NCBI GenBank assembly: GCA_016790575.1
Contig: JAEUOU010000006.1
Location: forward strand, 120,737 to 184,736
DNA: 64,000 bases
DNA from: Burkholderiaceae bacterium
GTDB taxonomy: Bacteria > Pseudomonadota > Gammaproteobacteria > Burkholderiales > Burkholderiaceae_C
Direction: 5' to 3'
Shown here: positions 8,456-17,888 of the stretch, in pieces
How the letters are laid out: each line of letters starts with the position of its first letter
Numbering within the stretch: the stretch's first letter is position 1
Made by a program: the position numbers and the translations under genes
The notes under the pieces: generated by a model
Databases searched by the model: none
Told to the model about the DNA's origin: nothing
Seen by the model: only the letters and a program-made list of their open reading frames with translations

Positions 8456-9658
8456 TCAGGGGCGTCGCACGGCCTCGATCCGGGTGCCGTCGTGGATGCG
8501 GTCGTCCGGCTGCACAATCACCTGCTGTCCGGCCTGCAGTCCGTCCAGAATCTGGGTGGCGGTGGCCGATCGGGCGCCGATGCGCACCGCCTGCCGGCGG
8601 GCGACGCCGCCGTCGACCACATAGGTGGCCCAACCATCGCCGCTGCGAAACAGGGCGCCGCCAGGCACTTGCAGCACGTCGCTGTCCTGCCGCAGGATGA
8701 ACTCCAGCTCCACCCGGTAGGCGTCGCCCAGCTGGGCCCGGCGTTCGGCGGGCGCGGTGAACTGCAGCACCACCCGGGTACGCTGCTCTTCCACCCCCAG
8801 CGCCGACACCTTGGTGAAGCCGCCCGGTTCGACGCGGCTGATCTGCGCCTCCAGCACGCCGTCGCCACCCCAGCGGAGTACGCGGGCTTTCATGCCCGGC
8901 GCCAGGCGCACGGCGTCGGTCGAAAGCACGTCGGCTTCGATCTCCAGTTGCGTCGGGTCGCCGATGTCCAGCAGCGGCTGGCCCGGCGCGACGGCTGTGG
9001 CGCTCTCCAGGTGGCGGCGCACGACCACGCCACCCACCGGTGCGCGCACACTGACGCCTCCGCCGCGCGCGGCTGCGCCGGCCTGCGCCAGACTGGCCCG
9101 GGCCGTATCGAGCCGCCGCTGTGCGACCAGTTCGTCGGCGCGGGCGCTGGCAAGGGCCGCGGTGCTGCTGTCGGCCTGGGCCTGGGCCTGGTCGCGTTGC
9201 GACGCCGTGGTCATGCCCTGCGCCCGCAATGCCTGCTGGCGGGCCAGCTCCTGGGCGGCAATGGCCGCACCGCTTTCGGCCGCGCGCACGCGCTGGCCGG
9301 CCGCTTGCAAAGCCGCTTCGGCGGCGTCGCGTTCACCGAGGGCCTGGCTGCGCGCGCGAGGGTCCAGCAACGCGGCCGATCCGGGCTCGATCACGGCCAC
9401 CACCTGGCCGGCCTCGACCCGGTCGCCGGCCGCCAGGCTCACGCGCTGCAACTGGCCGGCGACGGGCGCGGTCACCGCATAGCGCTGGCGCAGCCGGGTC
9501 TTGCCGTCTTCGGTGATGGTCTGCTCCAGCGGGCCGCGCGTGACCGGGGCCACGCTGGCCAGTTGCACCGGTTCGCGCAGCGTCAGCCACACCAGGGCGG
9601 CGGCCGCCGCGGCGGCGGTCGTCCAGATCAGGATCTTGCGCAGGGGGAGGGGAGTCAT
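8456..9658 (-). CDS. HlyD/MacA-type periplasmic adaptor of an ABC efflux system
   Basis: A 400-residue membrane-fusion protein. One N-terminal transmembrane helix (about 8-28) precedes a barrel/lipoyl segment (VTAPVAGQLQRVSLAAGDRV) and a long Ala/Gln/Arg-rich alpha-helical hairpin (about 95-195) likely to form a coiled coil. The second lipoyl half (SVRAPVGGVVVRRH) and beta-barrel follow. The family links an inner-membrane ABC transporter to an outer-membrane channel. It is the last gene of the ATPase-permease-adaptor operon, 33 bp after the permease. No outer-membrane channel gene is nearby, so a TolC homologue elsewhere would be needed. Confidence 0.82.
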   Translation of the reverse strand: MTPLPLRKILIWTTAAAAAAALVWLTLREPVQLASVAPVTRGPLEQTITEDGKTRLRQRYAVTAPVAGQLQRVSLAAGDRVEAGQVVAVIEPGSAALLDPRARSQALGERDAAEAALQAAGQRVRAAESGAAIAAQELARQQALRAQGMTTASQRDQAQAQADSSTAALASARADELVAQRRLDTARASLAQAGAAARGGGVSVRAPVGGVVVRRHLESATAVAPGQPLLDIGDPTQLEIEADVLSTDAVRLAPGMKARVLRWGGDGVLEAQISRVEPGGFTKVSALGVEEQRTRVVLQFTAPAERRAQLGDAYRVELEFILRQDSDVLQVPGGALFRSGDGWATYVVDGGVARRQAVRIGARSATATQILDGLQAGQQVIVQPDDRIHDGTRIEAVRRP

Positions 9659-9691
9659 GGTCAGCTTCAGGTGGTGTTCGGGGGTGGCGGC

Positions 9692-12055
9692 TCACTCGCG
9701 GGTCTTGAGCACACCGATCAGGTCCAGATGGTGGATGCGCTCGCGCACGGCCAGGCCCGACAACACGGCCGACACCACCGTGGTCAGGGCGGCAAACGCG
9801 TAGGCCGACGCGGGAATGTGCACCGGCACCCGGTACAGGTCGGACTGCAGGTTGCTTGCCAGGTACCAGGACAGGCCATAGCCCACCGCAAAACTCAGCG
9901 GAATGGACAGCGCGACCAGCACCGCCAGTTCGCCCAGCAGGATGGTGGCCACTTCGCCTTCGGTGAAGCCCAGCACCCGCAGGCTGGCCAGTTCGCGTCC
10001 GCGCTCGGCCAGCGCGATGCGCGCCGAGTTGTAGACCACGCCGAAATTGATGATCCCGCCCATGAGGATGGAGATCCACATGAACAGGCCGGTCATCTGC
10101 GCGATGCTGCGGTACAGCGCCTCCACCGACGCCAGGCGCGAGCCGGCACCCAGCACACCGGGGCGCCGGTCCAACTCGTGGAACACGGCCGCCTCCTGGC
10201 CGTCTTCCACCGTCAGCAGCACCCCGGAGATCACGTCGCCGTCGCCCAGGGCGCGATTGAGTGCGTCCAGGTTCATGTAGGCCGCCAGACCCACATGGTC
10301 GCGCACCAGATGCGCCACCGGCAGCTGCACCCAGGCGCGCCGGCCCTCCAGCACTTCGACCCAGACGGTGTCGCCCACCGTCACACCCAGTCGTCGCGCC
10401 AGATAGTCATTGAGCACCAGGCCATCGGCCGGAATGTCCACCGGCTGGCGGCGGTCGTTGATGGGCTGGCGCAGCACGCCGCCGGGCCGCAGGCCTTCGA
10501 TGGCGGTCTTGAGGCTGTGGTTCTCGTGGCGCAGTCGCACCGGCACCTGGCGGATGCCCTCGACCTTGCGCACCCCGGGCAGTGCACCCAGTTCGTGTGC
10601 CGCGCGGGCCGGGCGCAGTTCGGTGAACGTGGCCGACAGGTCGTGTTGCTGCGACAGCCGGTAGGCCAGTTCGACCATGTGATTGATGGAGCTGTCCTGG
10701 AAGCGGGCCATCATCATGATGGCGCCGGCAAAGGCCAGTCCGGTCACGGTGAGCGCGGCCCGCAGTGGCTGACGCTCGATCTGGCGCAGGATGATGCGCA
10801 GCGGCTGGCTCAGGCTGCGCCGGGGCAGCAGCCGCTCCAGCAGCGCACGGCGAAAGCGCGCCGGCGCGGGTGGGCGCATGGCTGAGGCCACCGGTTCGGC
10901 TGCCGCCGCCAGCACCGCCCGGCCCGCGCCGGCCAGGGCCGCCAGCAAGCTGACGGCCACGCCGATGGCCACCACCGAAGCGCCGATCTGGTAGTGCAGG
11001 AACGGAAAGCGGAAGTACAACTGGTACATCTGCGCCAGCTGCGTGCCCAGCCAGGCTCCGGCGGCCACGCCCAGGGCGCTGCCGGCCAGGCCGATCAGCG
11101 AGACGATCAGCGCGTAGTGCAGCACCACATCGGCGGTGCGGTAGCCGAAGGCTTTCAGGATCGCCACCTGGTCGCGCTGTGCCCCGACCAGCCGGGTGAA
11201 CACCACGTTGAGCAGGAACGCCGCGACGCCGAGAAAAATTGCCGGGAATACCCGGGTCATGGTGCCCAGCTGACGAAATTCTTCGTACAGGAAGCGGTAC
11301 GAGAGCTGGTCCATGCGCCCATGGGCACCGCGCGAGCCCGCCCGCGCCAGCACCTGGTCGACAGCGGCCAGGGTGTCCGCCTCGCTCGCGCCGGGCGCCA
11401 GGCGGGCGGTGATCTGGTTGAAGGCGCCGTTCATGTCCAGCGCGGCGGCCATGGCGCGGCGGCCCATCCAGACAATCGCGTACCGCTGGTAGTCCGGAAA
11501 CATGGCGCCGGGCTTGATCTGGTAGACATGTTCCGGTGACACCGCCGTGCCCACGACCGTGAACCACTGGGTGCGCCCGCGCAATGTCACGCGCAGCCGG
11601 TCGCCGGGCACCAGCCGGTGCGCCTGGGCAAAGGAATCGCTCACCAGCAGTTCGTCGTCGGCATGGGGGGTCAGCGCCCGGCCGGCGCGCAGATACAGCC
11701 GGTTCTGCACCGGTTCCCCCTGGTCGGGCAGGGACTGCACCACCGCCTCGACCGGCTCGCCGAAGCCGGGAACCTCCAGCTTGGCACCGGCGATCAGCCG
11801 GGTTTCCACCTCGGCGACGCCGGGCAACTGCGCGATCCGCCCTGCCAGCGATTCCGGCGCCCGCTGAACCTGGGCCCACAGGTCGGCGAAGCGGTAGTCG
11901 GCGTACAGACGGTCGCGGGTATCGACCAGCGAATCCAGTGTGGCCCGCGACATCACCAGCATGGCGATGCCCGACGCGATCACCAGCGCAATGGCCAGCG
12001 CCTGGCCGCGCATGTGCCACAGGTCGCGCAGCGCCTTGCGGTGGATCGCCTTCAC
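9692..12055 (-). CDS. FtsX-like ABC transporter permease
   Basis: A 787-residue permease with two FtsX-type cores. There is one N-terminal helix (about 15-38), a large periplasmic domain, a block of three helices around 270-400, a second periplasmic domain and a final three-helix block ending near residue 775. This duplicated layout is typical of LolC/MacB-superfamily exporters of the DevC/YbbP type. The GTG start at 12055 is preferred because GAAGGAG lies eight bases upstream and GTGA overlaps the ATPase stop, which suggests coupled translation. The substrate is unknown. Confidence 0.85.
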   Translation of the reverse strand: MKAIHRKALRDLWHMRGQALAIALVIASGIAMLVMSRATLDSLVDTRDRLYADYRFADLWAQVQRAPESLAGRIAQLPGVAEVETRLIAGAKLEVPGFGEPVEAVVQSLPDQGEPVQNRLYLRAGRALTPHADDELLVSDSFAQAHRLVPGDRLRVTLRGRTQWFTVVGTAVSPEHVYQIKPGAMFPDYQRYAIVWMGRRAMAAALDMNGAFNQITARLAPGASEADTLAAVDQVLARAGSRGAHGRMDQLSYRFLYEEFRQLGTMTRVFPAIFLGVAAFLLNVVFTRLVGAQRDQVAILKAFGYRTADVVLHYALIVSLIGLAGSALGVAAGAWLGTQLAQMYQLYFRFPFLHYQIGASVVAIGVAVSLLAALAGAGRAVLAAAAEPVASAMRPPAPARFRRALLERLLPRRSLSQPLRIILRQIERQPLRAALTVTGLAFAGAIMMMARFQDSSINHMVELAYRLSQQHDLSATFTELRPARAAHELGALPGVRKVEGIRQVPVRLRHENHSLKTAIEGLRPGGVLRQPINDRRQPVDIPADGLVLNDYLARRLGVTVGDTVWVEVLEGRRAWVQLPVAHLVRDHVGLAAYMNLDALNRALGDGDVISGVLLTVEDGQEAAVFHELDRRPGVLGAGSRLASVEALYRSIAQMTGLFMWISILMGGIINFGVVYNSARIALAERGRELASLRVLGFTEGEVATILLGELAVLVALSIPLSFAVGYGLSWYLASNLQSDLYRVPVHIPASAYAFAALTTVVSAVLSGLAVRERIHHLDLIGVLKTRE

Positions 12056-12771
12056 CAGCGCAACTCCTTCGCCGCCAGCCGCTCGGCATTGACGGCCTCG
12101 CGCACGATGCGCCCGTCGGCCATCGTCAGCACCCGGTGGGCCATGCGGGCGATGTCCACATTGTGGGTAATCACGACGGTGGTCGTCCCCAGGGTGGCGT
12201 TGACCTGCTCCAGCGCCTGCAACACATGGATGCCGGTGGCTGAATCGAGCGCGCCGGTCGGTTCGTCGCACAGCAGCACCACCGGTCGTTTGGCAATCGC
12301 GCGGGCGATGGCCACGCGCTGCTGCTCTCCCCCGGAAAGCTGCGCCGGAAAGTGGTCCAGCCGTTCACGCAGCCCGACCAGGCCCAGCGCGTCTTCCGGT
12401 GGCATGGGGTGGGGCGCGATGTCGGTGACGATGGCGACGTTCTCGCGCGCGGTCAGGCTGGGAATGAGGTTGTAGAACTGGAAGACGAAACCGACATGGT
12501 CGCGACGGAACTGCGTCAGCTGCGCATCGCCCGCCGCCGTGAGGTCCTCTCCGTGGTACCAGACATGGCCGGCGCTGGGCACGTCCAGGCCGCCGAGGAT
12601 GTTGAGCAGCGTGGACTTGCCGCTGCCCGACGGGCCCAGCAGCACCACGAATTCGCCGGCGTACAGCATCAGATCGATGCCGCGCAGCGCGTGCACCTCC
12701 ACATCCCCGAGGCGGTAGACCTTGGTCAGCCCCTCGGCCCGGAAAACCGCTTCCCCCTGTGTTATGGCCAT
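12052..12771 (-). CDS. ABC transporter ATP-binding protein (LolD/MacB type)
   Basis: A 239-residue nucleotide-binding subunit with Walker A ([12 protein letters not shown]), Q-loop [18 protein letters not shown], signature [16 protein letters not shown], Walker [14 protein letters not shown] and H-loop [15 protein letters not shown]. This composition and length match the MacB/LolD subfamily that powers FtsX-type permeases. It is the first gene of a three-gene efflux operon. A short inverted repeat upstream may be part of its promoter. Confidence 0.9.
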   Translation of the reverse strand: MAITQGEAVFRAEGLTKVYRLGDVEVHALRGIDLMLYAGEFVVLLGPSGSGKSTLLNILGGLDVPSAGHVWYHGEDLTAAGDAQLTQFRRDHVGFVFQFYNLIPSLTARENVAIVTDIAPHPMPPEDALGLVGLRERLDHFPAQLSGGEQQRVAIARAIAKRPVVLLCDEPTGALDSATGIHVLQALEQVNATLGTTTVVITHNVDIARMAHRVLTMADGRIVREAVNAERLAAKELRW

Positions 12772-12804
12772 GCCCGCATGCTAGGCCGGTCGTGGCGAAA
12801 CGGC

Positions 12805-12818
12805 TTGACGGCTGTCAA
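12805..12818. promoter_or_regulatory. Short inverted repeat upstream of the ABC efflux operon
   Basis: TTGAC-GGCT-GTCAA is a perfect 5-bp inverted repeat in the 78-bp gap before the ATPase gene, read leftward. One arm also gives TTGACA, a -35-like hexamer, on the minus strand. No good -10 at standard spacing was found, so it may be an operator rather than a core promoter. Confidence 0.25.
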
Positions 12819-12849
12819 GGCATGAACGTGCCCGTGGGCGCAAAGCCGC

Positions 12850-13896
12850 TCAGAACACCCGGCGGAACCACAGCAGCGACAAACCGGCCGCCAGCAGCAC
12901 CAGCAGCGCGCCGGCCAGCGCGAACAGGCCGCTGACCTCGGTCTCGCGGGTTTCGACACTGAGCCGGTTGCCGAGTTTTTCGTACACCGCGGTCAGGTTC
13001 TCGGCGGTGCCCGCGTAGAAATAGTCGGCCTGGGTCTGCAGGGCGATCTTTTTCAGCGTGTCCTCGTCCAGGCGCACCCGCATGGACCAGCCCTCGAAAC
13101 CGATGGTTTCGCCATCGACCGTGCCGATACCGACGGTGTAGACCCGCACGCCGCGATCCGCGGCCATCTTGGCGGCCTCCAGCGGGTCGACGCCGGTGGT
13201 GCGCTGGCCGTCGGTGAGCATGATGATGGCCGCCGAGGTGTAGGAGCCGGGCGGCACCGGCGTGAACTCCCTGGGCTTGGCCTCGGGCGCGGCCGGCGCG
13301 TCCAGCGGGCGGGCGGTCGAGCGCGCGGGCTGGCCCATCTGCTGGAGCTCGATGCCGGCCTGCGGAAACAGCGTGGCCAGCGAGATCACGATGCTGTTGC
13401 CGGTGGCCGTACCCCGCTGCAGCTGGAAGCGGTCAATGGCGGTGACCAGATCTTCGCGGTTGAGTGTGGGCAACTGCGCCACCTGCGCCGCCCCGGCGAA
13501 GGCCACGATACCGACCTTGACATCCCGGGGCAAGGTCTCCAGGAACTTCTTCGCCGCCGACTGGGCCGCCACGATGCGGCTGGGTTTGACGTCGGTGGCC
13601 CGCATGCTGCCCGACACATCCATCGCCAGAATCAGGGTCTTCTGGCTTGACGGCAAGGTGACGCGCGCCATGGGCCGCGCACCGGCCACCAGCAGCAGCG
13701 CCAGCGCCACCAGCATCAAGGCCGGGGGCACATGGCGGCGCCATCCGGGTCCGGCCGCCAGGGCTTCGCGCACCAGGCTCAGGTCCGACAGTGCCAGTGT
13801 CTGGCGGGCCCTGCGCCGCAAAATGGCCCAGTAGGCCCAGACCAGCAGCGGCAGCACGGCCAGCGCCCACAGCATCTCGGGCCATTGAAACACCAT
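12850..13896 (-). CDS. VWA-domain membrane protein (BatA-like)
   Basis: A 348-residue protein starting at the ATG with GGAG nine bases upstream. Transmembrane helices lie at the N-terminus (about 5-22) and about 50-70, with another at the C-terminus (about 320-342). Between them is a von Willebrand A domain whose MIDAS motif is LAMDVSGSMRA, with later metal-site residues in RGTATGNSIV and IIMLTDGQRTTG. In Bat systems such proteins work with a MoxR ATPase and a DUF58 protein, both directly upstream here. The start lies three bases from the DUF58 stop, so the genes are cotranscribed. Confidence 0.88.
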   Translation of the reverse strand: MVFQWPEMLWALAVLPLLVWAYWAILRRRARQTLALSDLSLVREALAAGPGWRRHVPPALMLVALALLLVAGARPMARVTLPSSQKTLILAMDVSGSMRATDVKPSRIVAAQSAAKKFLETLPRDVKVGIVAFAGAAQVAQLPTLNREDLVTAIDRFQLQRGTATGNSIVISLATLFPQAGIELQQMGQPARSTARPLDAPAAPEAKPREFTPVPPGSYTSAAIIMLTDGQRTTGVDPLEAAKMAADRGVRVYTVGIGTVDGETIGFEGWSMRVRLDEDTLKKIALQTQADYFYAGTAENLTAVYEKLGNRLSVETRETEVSGLFALAGALLVLLAAGLSLLWFRRVF

Positions 13897-13898
13897 CG

Positions 13899-14900
13899 TC
13901 AGGCACTCCGTCGCAAATGGGCCGGCCACAGGGCCCCCACGCGCTGGCGGTGGCGGCGCAGGTCGGCAAATCGCAGCAGGGCCTGTGGCAGCGATTCCGT
14001 GGTGGACAACTCCAGCACATCGACACCGGCGTGGGCAAACGCGGCTTGCAGTGCCTGCTCGCGCCGTTCGGTCAGTGCGGCCAGCCGGCGGCGAAAGCCC
14101 GGGTCGCGGGTATCGACCAGCTGAACCTCGCCCGTTTCGGCGTCGCGCAGCGGCAGCAGCCCCAGTGGCGGCAGCTGCCGGTCCAGCGGGTCGACCACAC
14201 GGATGGCGACCACGTCGTGGCGGCGTGCCAGCTGGCCCAGCGGCCCTTCCCAGCCGGGCGCACTGATGAAATCACTCACGACAAACAAGGCCGAGCGCCG
14301 CTTGAGCGCATGGCCGGCCCGGCCCAGCCAGGTGTGCAGCTGGGTCGGGGCCGCCGGCCGTGGGCCCGCCGGTGGCACCAGCGCGTGCAACAGGCGCAGT
14401 ACCTGCCCCCGGCCGCCGCCGGCCGCAATCGCGCGGTCGGCGCTGCCGTCGTGCAGCAGTGCGCCGACGCGGTTGCCGTGGCGGGTCAACAGGCGGGCCA
14501 TGACGGCGACAAAGGCGGTGGCGGTTTCCCGTTTGCGGGTGTGGGCGGAGCCGAAATCCATCGATGCGCTGCAGTCGACCAGGAACCAGGCGGTCATTTC
14601 CCGGTCTTCGGTGTACACGCGGACATGGGGCTGTTGCAAGCGGGCGGTGACGTTCCAGTCGATGTGGCGCACATCGTCGTGGTGCTGGTATTCGCGCAGG
14701 TCGGCCAGGTCGATGCCCTGGCCGCGCAACAGGGTGCGCCAGTCGCCTTGCAAGGCGCCGTCGAGCCGGCGGATGACTGTCCATTCCAGATGGCGCAGCA
14801 GCCACTGCGGGTCATGGTGGTCGGGAGCGGCCGGCGTCGGCGCCGCCGCGGCGGCTGCGGGCGCGGGTCGCAGCCAGTCAGGCAGCCAGCGTGCTGTCAT
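13899..14900 (-). CDS. DUF58 domain protein of a MoxR/VWA operon
   Basis: A 333-residue soluble protein with an Ala/Pro-rich linker near residue 15-30. The DUF58 hallmark VRHIDWNVTAR is preceded by RGQGIDLADLREYQ and followed by a VWA-like strand VDCSASMDFGSAH. Some DUF58 proteins carry N-terminal membrane helices; none is seen here. The ATG at 14900 overlaps the MoxR gene end by 23 bp. The family's biochemical role is unsettled; it is a constant partner of MoxR ATPases in maturation or stress operons. Confidence 0.85.
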   Translation of the reverse strand: MTARWLPDWLRPAPAAAAAAPTPAAPDHHDPQWLLRHLEWTVIRRLDGALQGDWRTLLRGQGIDLADLREYQHHDDVRHIDWNVTARLQQPHVRVYTEDREMTAWFLVDCSASMDFGSAHTRKRETATAFVAVMARLLTRHGNRVGALLHDGSADRAIAAGGGRGQVLRLLHALVPPAGPRPAAPTQLHTWLGRAGHALKRRSALFVVSDFISAPGWEGPLGQLARRHDVVAIRVVDPLDRQLPPLGLLPLRDAETGEVQLVDTRDPGFRRRLAALTERREQALQAAFAHAGVDVLELSTTESLPQALLRFADLRRHRQRVGALWPAHLRRSA

Positions 14901-15885
14901 GTTCCAGCGGCCGGGGCGGGGCCGGGATGTGGGCCAGGATACGCGTGACCAGATCGTCGGCACTGCGCCCGTCGGCCAGGGCCTGGTAGGACAGGATGAG
15001 CCGATGGCGCAGGACATCGGGGGCCAGATCGGTCAGATCGTCCGGCAGGCAGTAGCGACGGCCGCGCAGCAGGGCCAGGGCCCGCGCGCCCTCGACCAGG
15101 CCGATGGTGGCCCGCGGGCTGGCGCCGGCATTGAGCAGCGGCTCCAGGTCCTTCAGGCCGGCCTGGGCCGGGCGCCGCGTGGCCGAGACCAGGCGCACGG
15201 CGTACTGCATCAGGGCCGGGTCCACATAGACATCACGGCATTGCGCCTGCAGCGCCGCCAGCTGGTCGGTGGTGGCCACCGCCTGCGGTGTCGCAGGCGG
15301 GCCGGTGACCCGCATCACGATGGCCAGTTCTTCCTCGTCGCTGGGGTAATCGACCAGCACTTTCATCAGGAAGCGGTCCACCTGGGCTTCGGGCAACGGG
15401 TAGGTGCCCTCGGTTTCGATCGGGTTCTGGGTGGCCATGACCAGAAACGGGCTGGGAACCCGGTGGGTTTCGCCGGCAATCGTCACCTGGCGCTCCTGCA
15501 TCACCTCCAGCAGGGCGCTCTGCACCTTGGCCGGTGCGCGGTTGATTTCATCGGCCAGCAGCAGGTTGGCGAACACCGGGCCCAGCACGGTGCTGAAGTC
15601 GCCGCTTTTCTGGTTCCATATCCGGGTGCCGACCAGGTCGGCCGGCACCAGGTCGGGCGTGAACTGGATGCGCCGGAAGCTCCCCTGCAGCGTCTGCGCC
15701 AGGGTTTTGATGGTCAGGGTCTTGGCCAGGCCCGGCACACCCTCGACCAGCAGGTGGCCCTGCGCCAGCAGCGCCACCATCACCCGCTCCAGAAAGCGGT
15801 CCTGGCCGACCACCACGCGTTTGACCTCGTAGAGCAGTTGCTCCATCCAGGCGGCGGTGTCGGCGGCGGTGTATTGGGGATTCAT
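14878..15885 (-). CDS. MoxR-family AAA+ ATPase
   Basis: A 335-residue AAA+ protein with the MoxR version of Walker A (EGVPGLAKTLTIKTLA), Walker B LLLADEINRAPAKVQSALLE, sensor 1 region VMATQNPIETEGTYPLPEAQ and the arginine-finger segment DRFLMKV. MoxR ATPases act as chaperone-like motors for protein complex maturation, usually with VWA proteins. It heads the moxR-DUF58-VWA order and is preceded eight bases upstream by a membrane-anchored trypsin-like protease gene on the same strand, so all four may be one transcription unit. Confidence 0.9.
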   Translation of the reverse strand: MNPQYTAADTAAWMEQLLYEVKRVVVGQDRFLERVMVALLAQGHLLVEGVPGLAKTLTIKTLAQTLQGSFRRIQFTPDLVPADLVGTRIWNQKSGDFSTVLGPVFANLLLADEINRAPAKVQSALLEVMQERQVTIAGETHRVPSPFLVMATQNPIETEGTYPLPEAQVDRFLMKVLVDYPSDEEELAIVMRVTGPPATPQAVATTDQLAALQAQCRDVYVDPALMQYAVRLVSATRRPAQAGLKDLEPLLNAGASPRATIGLVEGARALALLRGRRYCLPDDLTDLAPDVLRHRLILSYQALADGRSADDLVTRILAHIPAPPRPLEHDSTLAA

Positions 15886-15893
15886 GGGCTGTC

Positions 15894-16850
15894 TCAGAAC
15901 GGCGGCATGCCAACGGCCGACGCGGCGTTTTCAATGGGCACGGCAAAGCCGATGCCCAGGAACGTGCGGGCCGGGGTCGGGTTGAGGATGGCGGTGACGA
16001 TGCCCACGACCTCGCCGTCGAGGGTGATCAGCGGCCCGCCGGAGTTGCCGGGGTTGGCCGCTGCGTCGAACTGAATCAGGTTGGTGAGCTTTTCGCCGCT
16101 GTCGGGCGAGACAAAGCGTCGGCCCAGCCCGGAAACCACACCAGCCGACACCGACGGCCCGATGCCGAAAGGGAAACCGATGGCCACGACCGTTTCGCCG
16201 GGCTGCAGGTTCTGGGTGGAGCGCAGCGTGGCCGCGTGCAAGTCATCGGGGATCTTGTGGGCCTGCAGCACGGCGAGGTCGTTTTCGGCCTGAACGCCGG
16301 ACACCGAGGCCGTGGACTCCAGCCCGTCGGCAAACCGCACCTTGACCGACTGCGCCTGCTGGACCACATGCAGGTTGGTCAGGATGATGCCTTTGTCCAC
16401 GATGACCACGCCGGTGCCCACACCGTGTTCAACCTCGGCGCCGGTCTTGGGATGCCGGCGCCAGCCGGTGACCTGGACCACCGACGGTGCCACGCTCGCC
16501 GCGGCACGGGCGACCGCCGAGGGCAGACTGTCGTTTTCCAGCGAATGGCGCACGGCGGCGGCGATGTCTTTCTGCGTCAGAGTACGGGTGCCGACCTGCT
16601 GCTGCCACACCACGCCCAGCCACGCCAGCGTGAGCACAACGATGGCCGCCCACAGCGCGGAGTTGGCCGGACGCCGCCCAAGGAGACGCCGCCACCGGCC
16701 CGGCGCATCCGGCGGGACTGCGGCGGCAGAGCCCGCCGCAAGCCGGGGCGGGGAGGGCGCTTGCGTCCCAGCCGGGTCCGGCGGCGCAGAAGCCGCCACG
16801 CTTGCGGCGTGGTCAGGTGGGCTGCGGCTGTAGCGCGCGGTCCTTCGCAT
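15894..16850 (-). CDS. Membrane-anchored trypsin-like serine protease (HtrA/DegP family without PDZ)
   Basis: A 318-residue protein with a Pro/Ala-rich cytoplasmic tail of about 60 residues, one transmembrane helix (about 65-87) and a chymotrypsin-fold domain. The catalytic triad is visible as H in ILTNLHVVQQ, D in AENDLAVLQ and S in AANPGNSGGPLI. The chain ends about 45 residues after the serine, so there is no PDZ domain, unlike DegP/DegS. The start is the ATG preceded by GGGAGG. It immediately precedes moxR on the same strand, which suggests it acts in the same envelope-maturation process. Confidence 0.82.
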   Translation of the reverse strand: MRRTARYSRSPPDHAASVAASAPPDPAGTQAPSPPRLAAGSAAAVPPDAPGRWRRLLGRRPANSALWAAIVVLTLAWLGVVWQQQVGTRTLTQKDIAAAVRHSLENDSLPSAVARAAASVAPSVVQVTGWRRHPKTGAEVEHGVGTGVVIVDKGIILTNLHVVQQAQSVKVRFADGLESTASVSGVQAENDLAVLQAHKIPDDLHAATLRSTQNLQPGETVVAIGFPFGIGPSVSAGVVSGLGRRFVSPDSGEKLTNLIQFDAAANPGNSGGPLITLDGEVVGIVTAILNPTPARTFLGIGFAVPIENAASAVGMPPF

Positions 16851-16955
16851 GAAGCCTCCCGGTGATGGTGGACAACAGGTGCAGTCGGAAATGACGGTAC
16901 CACGGAAACGGGCCGGCTGCACAGCCCCTGGGGCCGACGATGGCATCATGGCCGC

Positions 16956-17834
16956 ATGACCCTGTGGATCGATACCCATTGCCACCTGGACGCCCCCGAG
17001 TTCGCGCCCGATCGGGCGGCGGTGCGTGCCCGCGCCGCGCAAGCCGGGGTGCAGTGCCTGGTTCTGCCGGCGGTCGAGCGGGCCGGATTCGACACCGTTC
17101 GCGGTCTGGCCCTTGCCGGCACAGATGCCTATGCGCTGGGGATTCACCCCTTGTTTGTGCCGCACGCGCGCGACGACGATCTGACGGCTCTGGCGGATGC
17201 GCTGGCGCGACACCGGGATGACCCGCACCTGGTCGCGGTCGGTGAAATCGGCCTGGACTTTTTTGTCCCGGCGCTCGCCACCCCCGCCATGCGCGCCCGC
17301 CAGGAATGGTTTTACCGCGAGCAGTTGCGGCTGGCCCGGCGCTTCGACCTGCCCGTGATCCTGCATGTGCGCCGCTCGGCGGACGCCTTGCTCAAGGGGT
17401 TGCGCGACACCGCCGCCGCCACCGGGGGGGGCGCCTGGCGCGGCATCGCGCACGCCTTCAACGGCAGCGTGCAACAGGCGCAGGCGTTTCTCGGGCTGGG
17501 TCTGAAGCTGGGCTTTGGCGGCGCGGTCACTTACGAGCGCGCGCTGCAGTTGCGACGCCTGGCCACCGAGCTGCCGCTGTCAGCGCTGGTGCTGGAAACC
17601 GACGCGCCCGATATTCCCCCGCACTGGTGTTATGTCCGCGCCGCCGATCGCGCCGCCGGTCGGGCCCAGGGCCGCAACGAACCGGCCGAACTGCCGCGCA
17701 TCGGCGCCACCGTGGCGGCGCTGCGGGGGCTGACCCCAGCGGCGATGGCCGACGCCACCGCTGCGAACGCATTGCAGGCCCTGCCGGGCCTGGCGCGCTT
17801 GTTGCCCGATGCCGCGTTTTGTCAAAAACAATAG
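16956..17834 (+). CDS. tatD: TatD-family metal-dependent hydrolase (3'-5' DNase)
   Basis: A 292-residue TIM-barrel hydrolase with the TatD metal ligands in order: WIDTHCHLD, the Glu in VAVGEIGLDF, His in PVILHVRRSAD, His in GIAHAFNGSV and Asp in LVLETDAPDIPP. Members cut DNA from the 3' end and are linked to oxidative damage repair. An insertion rich in Ala/Arg (YVRAADRAAGRAQGRN) follows the DAPDIPP motif, a normal place for variation. The stop codon TAG is part of the dispersed repeat R3, so the last residues FCQKQ are probably not conserved. Confidence 0.85.
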   Translation: MTLWIDTHCHLDAPEFAPDRAAVRARAAQAGVQCLVLPAVERAGFDTVRGLALAGTDAYALGIHPLFVPHARDDDLTALADALARHRDDPHLVAVGEIGLDFFVPALATPAMRARQEWFYREQLRLARRFDLPVILHVRRSADALLKGLRDTAAATGGGAWRGIAHAFNGSVQQAQAFLGLGLKLGFGGAVTYERALQLRRLATELPLSALVLETDAPDIPPHWCYVRAADRAAGRAQGRNEPAELPRIGATVAALRGLTPAAMADATAANALQALPGLARLLPDAAFCQKQ

Positions 17835-17871
17835 CTGAACAGCACCTTTTTGCGCTGGGTATAGGCGCAAA
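17831..17871 (+). repeat. Dispersed intergenic repeat, copy R3 (contains tatD stop)
   Basis: The copy starts ATAGCTGAACAGCACC and continues with a T run and GCGCTGGGTATAGGCGC. Its ATAGC supplies the TAG stop of tatD. The gene on the other side is the convergent mechanosensitive channel. Confidence 0.75.
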
Positions 17872-17888
17872 AGACCCGATTTTTTGCC

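Noticed and set aside
8447..10885. An 812-codon plus-strand open frame opposite the HlyD adaptor and permease genes
   Set aside because: The sequence is His/Gln/Gly/Arg-rich without any motif and lies exactly antisense to well-supported efflux genes.
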